DNA of 7,174 nucleotides, taken from NCBI GenBank assembly GCA_017561265.1, contig JAFZDJ010000174.1, forward strand, positions 1 through 7,174. Direction: 5' to 3'. Both the position numbers and the translations under genes were made by a program. Position 1 is the first letter of the stretch, and each line of letters begins with the position of its first letter. The notes beneath the pieces are model-generated. The model was not told where the DNA came from. It made no database searches and saw nothing but the letters and a program-made list of their open reading frames with translations. Shown here piece by piece: positions 1 to 5,986 of the stretch. The stretch is from Bacteroidales bacterium. GTDB lineage: Bacteria; Bacteroidota; Bacteroidia; Bacteroidales; UBA932.

Positions 1-26
1 AGGCCGTAAGCACTAACTTACGGCCT
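1..26. other. Perfect 10-bp stem-loop at the left edge
   Basis: AGGCCGTAAG (1-10) and CTTACGGCCT (17-26) are exact reverse complements around the loop CACTAA. No T-run follows on the plus strand, and the minus-strand downstream side lies outside the window. It may be a terminator of a gene to the left, or a hairpin in the leftward transcript expected from the promoter at 92-122. The pairing is seen directly; the role is unresolved. Confidence 0.6.
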
Positions 27-91
27 CGTATAACCAGACGGCTGCGGAGCTTGATGTTATCGCGCCTATATGCAACTCTCATCTTTCTCTG

Positions 92-122
92 CAAAGATAG
101 TTATTTTCAGTTAATTGACAAA
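92..122 (-). promoter_or_regulatory. Minus-strand Bacteroidetes-type promoter
   Basis: On the minus strand the -33 element TTTG (122-119) is followed after exactly 19 bases by TATCTTTG (99-92), which matches the Bacteroidetes consensus TTTG-N19-TAnnTTTG at every fixed base. Transcription would start near 85-88 and run left out of the window, divergent from the permease gene. An ATG on the same strand begins at 82 and its frame stays open to the edge (27 full codons, no recognised product). The product is therefore either a nearly leaderless gene or a short RNA that includes the hairpin at 1-26. Confidence 0.6.
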
Positions 123-141
123 TTCTGAACCAATTTCTTTC

Positions 142-164
142 TCCCGAGGTCATGCACCTCGGGA
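142..164. other. Perfect 9-bp stem-loop upstream of the permease gene
   Basis: TCCCGAGGT (142-150) pairs exactly with ACCTCGGGA (156-164) around the 5-base loop CATGC. CTATGTTTT follows on the plus strand, a weak T-tract. It could be a rightward terminator that insulates the permease gene, or a 5' leader hairpin if the promoter lies further upstream. It is too far from a -7-like site to be placed as an operator. I found no convincing plus-strand promoter for the permease in 100-222; TATGTTTT at 166-173 resembles a -7 box but lacks a partner TTG. Confidence 0.5.
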
Positions 165-222
165 CTATGTTTTCGGTATGACGTAAATGACTGATAAATA
201 AAATACAGATAAAAGAAATCAC

Positions 223-2559
223 ATGAAAAATTTCATTGCAATCCTAAGGCGCTACAGCGTAGCGATGGTGATGAATTTCGTCGGTCTTGTATTGACACTG
301 ACTGCATTCATGGTACTGATGCTTCAGGTCGGATACCAGATGGACTTCGACAAGAATCATCCGACATCGGGCCGTATATACCGCGTAGACAAGGTCGATG
401 CGGCTGATGACGATATATTCAAGAATATAATTCCGAGAGGATACGCGGATGATATCATCGGCTCATCACCTCACATAATTGCCGGATCCATAGACTGTCC
501 TTTCATCGGAGAGACTGTGTTCAATGCAATACTTGAAGACGACAGCCCTGCATTCGTCTTCAAGTCAAAGACAAATGTCATATATCCCGATTTCTTCAAG
601 GTATTCGGAACCGAGTTTGTTGAAGGCAATGCAGAAGCGTTAAATGACCTGTCTCAGATTGCCATACCGGAATCGCTTGCAAAGAAATTGTATGGGAATG
701 AGTCCGCAATCGGACATATCATGACCCACAATGAAGGGTATCAGTTCGGAGAAGGAAGGACAAAAGAATTGAGCGTCGGAGCCGTTTACAAGGACTTCCC
801 CGAGAATTCTCAGATAGGAAACTACATATATCTGAATGTAGGATCCCTGCATGAAGGTAACTACGGCGGAGCCAACTTCGCCTGCTGGGTACTTCTTGAT
901 TCTTCTGACAACAAGGAACTTGTGGAGCAGAATTTCAATGACAACTTCAATTATACAGACAGTGACTGGCTTACAGATATGGAACTGACCCCAATTGAAG
1001 ATATTTACTTCGAAGATGAAGGCAGTACTATCTGGAAGACAGGAAGCAGGAAGCAGATGTGGATGCTTATCTGCATTTCAATACTCGTAATGCTCATAGG
1101 TGGAATCAACTATGCCACGTTCTTCACCTCACTTGCCCCGATGCGTGTCAAGGCTGTGAACACCAGGAAAGTGCTGGGCAGTTCCATCGGCAAGCTTCGT
1201 GGCGAACTGATACTTGAAGCGGTATTATTCTGCTTTGCAGCATTCGCCATTGCTCTTGCAGCAATATCTCCTGTCAGCAGATGGCTTGTGTCCCAGGGAG
1301 TATCTGATATGGCATTCGACTTCGCGTCACAGTTTTCACTGATTCTGATAACCGGATCGATTTCGATTATCATAGGTCTGATTTCCGGATTATATCCAAG
1401 CTTCTATGTCACTTCCCTACCGACAGCATTTGCATTGCAGGGCAACTTCGCCTTTTCAATAGCAGGCAGAAGATTCCGCACGGTTATGATCACGCTTCAG
1501 TTTGCAATTACTTTTGCACTGATGATATTTGCCTTGACAGTCTACAGGCAGAATGAATATATGACCGGATATGATACAGGCTTCCAAAAGGACAGGATAG
1601 CTGTAGTCCAGATATCAGCGGAGCAATATCAGTTCAAGTCAGAGTGGCTGCAGGAAAGGCTATGCTCGCTTCCTGAGGTGGAAGACGTTGCATTTGCATT
1701 GGAAGGAATGGGCTTTTCAGACTCATATTCTACGTTCACTCTTGAACTGGGAGGAGAGCAGGTAAGATGTTTCTCGATGTATTGTTCACATAACTTTCTG
1801 GATGTGATGGGAATACCCGTTATTGACGGCAGAAACTTCCTTGTGTCGGACATAGGAAACGCTATTATGAACCAGACCCTGAAGGACTTAGGTGGAAAGA
1901 TCGAGATCACCGAAGGTATGGGAAGCATTATCGGACAGACGGGAGAAGTCAGGATCAACTCATTGAGAAATGAAACATCTCCGATATGTTACATCTATGT
2001 ACCAAAGGACTTTGCGACACTTGGATACACGTACATAAGACTTCAGGAGGGATATGACAAGACAGATGTTACCGAGAAGATTTCATCGATACTTTATGAA
2101 ATGGATCCGTCATACCTCTTTGAAGTTGAGTTCTACGATGACGTGATGGAAACTGTTTATCAGGCCGAATTAAGACAGGGCAAGATCATCTCGATCTTCT
2201 CCCTGCTGGCAGCGGCACTATCGCTGATCGGGGTCTTCGGACAGGTACTTCTTGATGTGCAGTACAGAAGACGCGACCTGGCCGTGAAGAAGATATATGG
2301 AGCAGAGACTACTGGGCTTGTAATGGACGGCCTAAAGAGATATATGACCATAGGCATTGTCTCATATATGATAGCAGTTCCGGCAGCATATTACGCAGTC
2401 AGCAGATGGCTCGAGAGCTTCGTGGAGCAGACCGGCGTGTCAGCCTGGACATTCATACTTACATTTGCAGTGATCATGACGCTGACAATTGCCGTCGCTG
2501 GCTTCCAATACTGGAGAAGCGCCAATGCCGATCCCGCCGAGGCGTTGAAGAAGGAGTAG
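223..2559 (+). CDS. FtsX/MacB-type ABC transporter permease
   Basis: Inner-membrane permease of the MacB/FtsX superfamily. These proteins usually work with a separate cytoplasmic ATPase in mechanotransmission-type export, lipoprotein release or antimicrobial resistance rather than classic channel transport. The 778 residues form the two-unit architecture usual in Bacteroidetes. TM1 is at about 13-37, the first extracytoplasmic MacB_PCD-like domain at about 40-275, and TM2-4 at about 279-301, 328-350 and 370-392. TM5 is at about 418-440, the second extracytoplasmic domain at about 445-650, and the last three TMs at about 655-677, 704-727 and 741-762. Family signatures include TRKVLGSS after TM2, the SGLYPSFY turn after TM4, and the C-terminal DPAEALKKE. 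The ATG at 223 follows an A-rich leader with no Shine-Dalgarno sequence. No ATPase gene adjoins it on the visible side, so the partner must be elsewhere. In the second domain, the short stretch around residues 568-590 seems to lack the usual V-x-D-F segment, which may mark divergence. The substrate cannot be read from sequence. Confidence 0.93.
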   Translation: MKNFIAILRRYSVAMVMNFVGLVLTLTAFMVLMLQVGYQMDFDKNHPTSGRIYRVDKVDAADDDIFKNIIPRGYADDIIGSSPHIIAGSIDCPFIGETVFNAILEDDSPAFVFKSKTNVIYPDFFKVFGTEFVEGNAEALNDLSQIAIPESLAKKLYGNESAIGHIMTHNEGYQFGEGRTKELSVGAVYKDFPENSQIGNYIYLNVGSLHEGNYGGANFACWVLLDSSDNKELVEQNFNDNFNYTDSDWLTDMELTPIEDIYFEDEGSTIWKTGSRKQMWMLICISILVMLIGGINYATFFTSLAPMRVKAVNTRKVLGSSIGKLRGELILEAVLFCFAAFAIALAAISPVSRWLVSQGVSDMAFDFASQFSLILITGSISIIIGLISGLYPSFYVTSLPTAFALQGNFAFSIAGRRFRTVMITLQFAITFALMIFALTVYRQNEYMTGYDTGFQKDRIAVVQISAEQYQFKSEWLQERLCSLPEVEDVAFALEGMGFSDSYSTFTLELGGEQVRCFSMYCSHNFLDVMGIPVIDGRNFLVSDIGNAIMNQTLKDLGGKIEITEGMGSIIGQTGEVRINSLRNETSPICYIYVPKDFATLGYTYIRLQEGYDKTDVTEKISSILYEMDPSYLFEVEFYDDVMETVYQAELRQGKIISIFSLLAAALSLIGVFGQVLLDVQYRRRDLAVKKIYGAETTGLVMDGLKRYMTIGIVSYMIAVPAAYYAVSRWLESFVEQTGVSAWTFILTFAVIMTLTIAVAGFQYWRSANADPAEALKKE

Positions 2560-2564
2560 AGGCG

Positions 2565-2668
2565 TGGCACTTAAATCACTGTGCACCAAGGAGATAAAGG
2601 TGATGCCTGCTGCAAAGCGCAGCAGGCATCTCATCATAAACAACTGATACTCAAACAAGTAAGTGCCA
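2565..2668. repeat. Outer 9-bp inverted repeat enclosing the hairpin
   Basis: TGGCACTTA (2565-2573) and TAAGTGCCA (2660-2668) are exact reverse complements, 86 bases apart, and bracket the 12-bp hairpin at 2602-2630. Folded as RNA, they would close a structure of about 104 bases. The complementarity is seen directly; an RNA or DNA function is inferred. Confidence 0.45.
2602..2630 (+). terminator. 12-bp hairpin after the permease gene, probable terminator
   Basis: GATGCCTGCTGC (2602-2613) and GCAGCAGGCATC (2619-2630) pair perfectly around AAAGC. The stem starts 43 bases after the permease stop codon and lies well before the promoter of the next gene, so a transcription end is the simplest reading. 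There is no downstream T-run, so an intrinsic terminator is not proven; processing or mRNA-stabilising roles are possible. Confidence 0.5.
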
Positions 2669-2728
2669 AAGTAATAATGCATAGGTGTAAAAAATCACGA
2701 CAAGGAAAAATTTAACTGAGATAATTAC

Positions 2729-2736
2729 TAAATTTG
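2729..2736 (+). promoter_or_regulatory. Likely -7 element for the regulator/kinase operon
   Basis: TAAATTTG matches the Bacteroidetes TAnnTTTG -7 consensus at every fixed base and ends 18 bases before the ATG at 2755. No TTG occurs 19-21 bases upstream (the region is A-rich), so the -33 element is poor. Transcription would begin near 2741-2744, giving a leader of little more than 10 bases. This argues against the in-frame TTG at 2734 as the start codon, because that TTG lies inside the promoter. Confidence 0.5.
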
Positions 2737-2754
2737 TACGTTCAAATAGTTTCT

Positions 2755-4092
2755 ATGGCAAAAAGCAAGGCAAAAATACTGGTTGTGGATGACAACAGCG
2801 GCATCAGGGCGGCATTGAAGGTGCTGCTGCCGCTGCATTTCTCGCAGGTGGAACTGATTCCTTCACCGAAGGAACTGGTGACCAAGATGGCCGACTTCCG
2901 TCCGGATGTCGTGCTGCTGGACATGAACTTCCACACCGACATAAATACTGGAAACGAAGGCCTTTTCTGGCTTTCGGAGATAAAGAAATGCACTCCGGAG
3001 ACTGAGGTCGTGCTGTTTACCGCTTATGCTGACATCCAGCTGGCTGTAGAGGGAATGAAGCGAGGTGCATTCGACTTCATCGTGAAGCCATGGGACAACG
3101 ACAAGTTGGTGGAAACATTGAAGGCTGCGTACGACCGGACTGGCAAGAAGGAAAAAGCCGTGGTCCAGCCTTCGTCCATGAAGATGTTCTGGGGCAAAGG
3201 ACCGGCGATGAGCGGTATAAGGCAGACTGTCGAGAAGATATGTGCGACTGATGCGACTGTGCTCATTACAGGTGAGAACGGTACAGGAAAAGATGTGCTT
3301 GCGGGAGAGATCCACAGGATGTCGGACAGAGCCCTCAGACCTATGGTATGCGTGGATGCAGGAGCAATCACTGAGACACTTTTCGAAAGCGAACTCTTCG
3401 GCCATGTGAAAGGTGCATTTACAGACGCCCATACGGATCATGTCGGCAAGTTCGAGCAGGCAAACGGAGGCACGCTCTTCCTTGACGAGATCGGCAACAT
3501 TCCGCCGCATCTGCAGGCAAAGCTGCTGCGAGCTCTTCAGAACCGTAGCATCACAAGAGTCGGAGACGACAGATCCATACCGGTGGATATCAGGCTCATA
3601 TGCGCTACAAACAAAGATCTTAAGCAGATGGTCGAAAACGGCGGATTCCGTCAGGATCTGTACTATAGGATCAACACATTCGAGCTTCATCTCCCTGCCC
3701 TGAGGGAAAGGACAGATGAGATTATTCCTTTGGCGGAGATGTTCGTGAAGAAGTTTGCCGAAAAATACAGACGAGGCGTGATCGGAATTTCCGCAGATGC
3801 GGCAGAAATCCTGAAGGGACATTTCTGGAACGGCAATATCCGCGAACTTTCCAACTGCATCGAGAAGGCGGTCATTCTTTCTGAGAATGAATTACTGACT
3901 GCTGCTGATCTTGAGATCATACCGGCAAGAGCTTCGGTTGAAGTTTCCGGCACTGACACGCTGGAGGAGACAGAGGAAAAGGCAATCCGTGCGGCAATGG
4001 CCCGTTTTGGAGGCAATCTGTCCATGGTGGCAAAGTCGCTGGAAATCAGCCGTCCTACGCTTTACGCGAAACTGAAGAAATACGGAATCTAA
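2755..4092 (+). CDS. Sigma-54-dependent NtrC-family response regulator
   Basis: Cytoplasmic transcription activator: phosphorylation of the receiver should promote assembly of an AAA+ ring that remodels sigma-54 RNA polymerase. With the ATG at 2755 the product is 445 residues. The receiver (about 6-125) has acidic D12-D13, phospho-acceptor D56 in VLLDMNF, T89 and K111. The AAA+ domain (about 145-375) has Walker A GENGTGKD (173-180), the sigma-54 contact loop GAFTDA (220-225), Walker B LFLDE (241-245) and arginine-finger candidates R299 and R305. A Fis-type helix-turn-helix closes the protein (about 405-445, NLSMVAKSLEISRPTLYAKL). All three modules look intact. The loop reads GAFTDA instead of canonical GAFTGA. 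The start at 2755 is preferred over TTG 2734, which lies in the -7 box. The kinase gene follows after 7 bases, so the two are surely one operon. Targets are unknown; the permease and the downstream barrel gene are neighbours worth considering. Confidence 0.95.
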   Translation: MAKSKAKILVVDDNSGIRAALKVLLPLHFSQVELIPSPKELVTKMADFRPDVVLLDMNFHTDINTGNEGLFWLSEIKKCTPETEVVLFTAYADIQLAVEGMKRGAFDFIVKPWDNDKLVETLKAAYDRTGKKEKAVVQPSSMKMFWGKGPAMSGIRQTVEKICATDATVLITGENGTGKDVLAGEIHRMSDRALRPMVCVDAGAITETLFESELFGHVKGAFTDAHTDHVGKFEQANGGTLFLDEIGNIPPHLQAKLLRALQNRSITRVGDDRSIPVDIRLICATNKDLKQMVENGGFRQDLYYRINTFELHLPALRERTDEIIPLAEMFVKKFAEKYRRGVIGISADAAEILKGHFWNGNIRELSNCIEKAVILSENELLTAADLEIIPARASVEVSGTDTLEETEEKAIRAAMARFGGNLSMVAKSLEISRPTLYAKLKKYGI

Positions 4093-4099
4093 GTCTTTA

Positions 4100-5308
4100 A
4101 TGACCAACATAGAGATCATATTACTTGTCATCGTAACGGCTGTCATAGCCGCTTCTGCTGCCACTTTGCACACGTCTAAGAAGATGCGCAAAAAGGTGGC
4201 CTATATGCTGGACGCCATTGAAGATAAGGAGCTGAACTTCCGGTTCGATGAGAAAAGATTGGTCGGTCGCAGATTCAACAAGACATTGAACCGTCTGCGC
4301 AGTATCTTCGATAAGGAGAGACATGAAATCATCGAGCAGGAGAAATATTTCGGTCTTATGCTTGATCATGTAAAGACAGGAATAGCCGTAATCGAGAAGG
4401 ATGGTCGTATCACGTATTGCAACAAGACGGCGCTTAATCTGCTTGGCATAGCCACTTTAGGTCATATAAGACAGCTTCGCGCAGTAAGCGACTCGCTTTA
4501 CGAGTCATTCATGACTATTGATGAAGGCAATGAGGAGAGGGAGAGCTATTACAACGAGAGCGGCAAGATGACAATCTCATTGACAGCTTCTGAAGCGACT
4601 ATCGGTAAAGACACAGTAAGAATCATCGCCTTCAACGATATCAGCAGCGAGATTGCCGAGAATGAACAGCAGTCATGGTCAAAACTCATCAGAGTTCTTA
4701 CCCATGAGATCATGAACACCGTGACACCTATTGCATCTTTGAGCGAAACTCTACTTGATTTCGATGGTGTCGACAATGAATTGAAAAGTGGGTTGGACAC
4801 GATTTCGCAATCTTCGCGCAGTCTGATCAAATTCGTAGAAAACTATAGAAACCTGACAAGGGTGGCAGCTCCGGTCAGAAAGGCATTCTTTGTCAAGGAA
4901 ATGGTGGAAAGAGTACTCAATCTTACCAGAGAACAAGCAGTCATTTCCGGCGCAACGTGTTCATTCTCAGAGAAATCCAACGATATACTCCTATACGCAG
5001 ACGAAGGTCAGATCACCCAGATAATGATCAATCTGGTAAAAAATGCCATTCAGGCCGAGGCAAGGACGGTGAGGATTACTGCAGAAATCAACATCTACGA
5101 ACATGTCATCATCAATGTCCTCAACGACGGACGTCCGATAAGCAAAGAAAGTCAGGAAGAAATATTCGTACCATTCTATACAACGAAACAAGAGGGAACG
5201 GGCATCGGGCTCAGCCTTTCCCGCCAGATCATGCGTCTTCACAACGGTACGCTCAGTCTTACCAGAAGCGATGAAACCGGTACCGTCTTCACCCTTGTCT
5301 TCAAATAG
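4100..5308 (+). CDS. Sensor histidine kinase, single TM, PAS, NtrB/NtrY-like
   Basis: Membrane-anchored kinase that should phosphorylate D56 of the regulator encoded 7 bases upstream. The 402 residues comprise one TM helix (about 4-22), a basic linker and amphipathic segment (about 27-80), a PAS-like domain (about 84-185), and a HisKA dimerisation domain with phospho-acceptor H202 in THEIMNT. A HATPase_c domain follows, with the N box around N311 and N315 (NLVKN), D343-x-G of the G1 box (NDGRP), an F box at about 356-362 (FVPFYTT) and the G2 box GTGIG (366-370). Only about three residues precede the TM helix, so there is essentially no extracytoplasmic sensor. Signals probably enter through the membrane, the PAS domain or a partner protein. 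All catalytic motifs are present. The neighbouring permease is a candidate partner, but that is inference. Confidence 0.94.
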   Translation: MTNIEIILLVIVTAVIAASAATLHTSKKMRKKVAYMLDAIEDKELNFRFDEKRLVGRRFNKTLNRLRSIFDKERHEIIEQEKYFGLMLDHVKTGIAVIEKDGRITYCNKTALNLLGIATLGHIRQLRAVSDSLYESFMTIDEGNEERESYYNESGKMTISLTASEATIGKDTVRIIAFNDISSEIAENEQQSWSKLIRVLTHEIMNTVTPIASLSETLLDFDGVDNELKSGLDTISQSSRSLIKFVENYRNLTRVAAPVRKAFFVKEMVERVLNLTREQAVISGATCSFSEKSNDILLYADEGQITQIMINLVKNAIQAEARTVRITAEINIYEHVIINVLNDGRPISKESQEEIFVPFYTTKQEGTGIGLSLSRQIMRLHNGTLSLTRSDETGTVFTLVFK

Positions 5309-5317
5309 CATCTGTCA

Positions 5318-5332
5318 TGGCATGATATATGT
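5318..5332 (+). promoter_or_regulatory. Weak sigma-54-like promoter candidate before the barrel gene
   Basis: TGGCATG at 5318-5324 matches six of seven bases of the -24 consensus TGGCACG. Four bases later comes ATGT (consensus TTGC), so the GG-to-GC spacing is the required 10 but the -12 GC reads GT. Predicted initiation is near 5344, about 25 bases before the ATG at 5370. The small palindrome TCATG-G-CATGA (5315-5325) overlaps it. The site is immediately downstream of a sigma-54 activator operon, but the -12 mismatch makes it tentative. Confidence 0.25.
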
Positions 5333-5369
5333 TTAAAGGCGGGCATACATCAAAAATATCAATCTTATT

Positions 5370-5885
5370 ATGAAACACTTGACAATTGTATTTATCGCTC
5401 TTCTTATGGGAGCGGCATCCCTATGTGCAGATGCACAGACAAAGACAGAAATTCCCGCATACAGACAGAAAGGGTATTCTGGAAGCGTCTCCTTCACGAA
5501 TCAATATTTGGTATGGCTTGGATTCGACACATCACACGGTTACATGTTCAATGAGCATCATTACCTGGGCGGAGGTGCTGGATTCTTCCTTGCACCTATA
5601 GACGATGTTCCCCCAACCTTCTTTCACACATTTGCTGAATACAGATCATATTGGTGTAAAAGAAGAAATACCCCTACTGCGGGTATCAAGGCCGGATTCT
5701 GCTTTCCTTTGGTAGAAAAAAGCGGCAACCTGTTCAGGCATGCTTTCGAGATCGAGCCGAACCTCGGATGAGACTGGGGAACAAAGAACGGCAAAGGCCT
5801 CAGTCTCACAGCAGGCGCCAGCATGTTCGTAGCAAACAGAAATGTTGTGGCCATGCCTAAATTATCATTCGGCATCAATTTCTAG
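5370..5885 (+). pseudogene. Small outer-membrane beta-barrel protein, interrupted by TGA
   Basis: Predicted secreted or outer-membrane protein of the small porin-like barrel type common in Bacteroidetes; no function can be assigned. The first 133 codons encode a signal peptide (MKHLTIVFIALLMGAASLCADA, likely cut after A22) followed by alternating aromatic strands and Gly-rich turns (GYSGSVSF, LGGGAGFFL, FAEYRSYW, AGIKAGFCF). A TGA at 5769-5771 (codon 134) stops this frame. The same frame stays open for 37 more codons: DWGTKNGKGLSLTAG, then a strand-like end finishing NVVAMPKLSFGINF before TAG at 5883-5885. That C-terminus ends in phenylalanine, as outer-membrane barrels do, so the reading frame is clearly one gene of 171 codons plus stop. 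The TGA most simply replaced TGG (Trp), giving LGWDWG. Causes could be a real nonsense mutation, a sequence error or readthrough. The start ATG at 5370 is 61 bases after the kinase stop. Confidence 0.75.
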
Positions 5886-5901
5886 AGTCAGAATACCACA
5901 T

Positions 5902-5960
5902 AACTAAAATTTTTAGTTAATAAACTATATAAAATAGTTGCATTAAAAGAAAATTTAGTT
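5902..5960 (+). promoter_or_regulatory. Phased BlaI-type operator array
   Basis: Two 17-bp palindromes share the form AACTA-N7-TAGTT: 5902-5918 (arms extend to 9 bp, TAACTAAAA/TTTTAGTTA at 5901-5919) and 5923-5939. Their centres, 5910 and 5931, are 21 bp apart. A third TAGTT at 5956-5960 falls exactly 21 bp further on; its expected left arm at 5944-5948 reads TAAAA and is degenerate. The second site overlaps the -33 TTG, and the third abuts and overlaps the -7 box. The arrangement suits BlaI-family dimers bound side by side on one DNA face, repressing the repressor/peptidase operon. The repeats are seen directly; the binding protein is inferred from position. Confidence 0.7.
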
Positions 5961-5967
5961 ACCTTTG
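5938..5967 (+). promoter_or_regulatory. Promoter of the BlaI/M56 operon
   Basis: TTG (5938-5940), a 19-base spacer and TACCTTTG (5960-5967) form a near-ideal Bacteroidetes promoter. Initiation should fall near 5972-5975, leaving a leader of roughly 12-15 bases before the ATG at 5987. Both elements overlap TAGTT half-sites of the operator array, which explains how repression could work. Confidence 0.75.
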
Positions 5968-5986
5968 TGTCGTAAAGACATTCGAC

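Noticed and set aside
1..222. tRNA, riboswitch or attachment site in the left spacer
   Set aside because: There is no cloverleaf, no recognised riboswitch core and no direct repeat; only two separate simple hairpins and a minus-strand promoter are evident.
2565..2584. Sigma-54 promoter candidate TGGCAC followed by GTGC
   Set aside because: GG (2566-2567) and GC (2583-2584) are separated by 15 bases instead of 10. TGGCACTTA is better explained as an arm of the inverted repeat.
2406..2597. Plus-strand 63-codon frame overlapping the permease 3' end
   Set aside because: Most of it is a shifted reading of the last permease TM helices, with no independent start signal.
2863..3822. Open frame of 319 codons on the minus strand
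   Set aside because: It lies entirely antisense to the regulator gene, whose receiver and AAA+ motifs are intact in the plus frame. The antisense protein has no recognisable domain and is rich in Ser, Cys and His, as shadow frames often are.
4957..5274. Plus-strand 105-codon frame inside the kinase gene
   Set aside because: It overlaps the kinase ATPase domain in another frame and encodes a low-complexity basic protein with no family features.
5412..5436. Lipoprotein signal in the barrel gene (ASLC)
   Set aside because: Leu at -1 does not fit the lipobox, which needs Gly, Ala or Ser there. ADA followed by Gln is a good signal peptidase I site, and the mature protein looks like a barrel.
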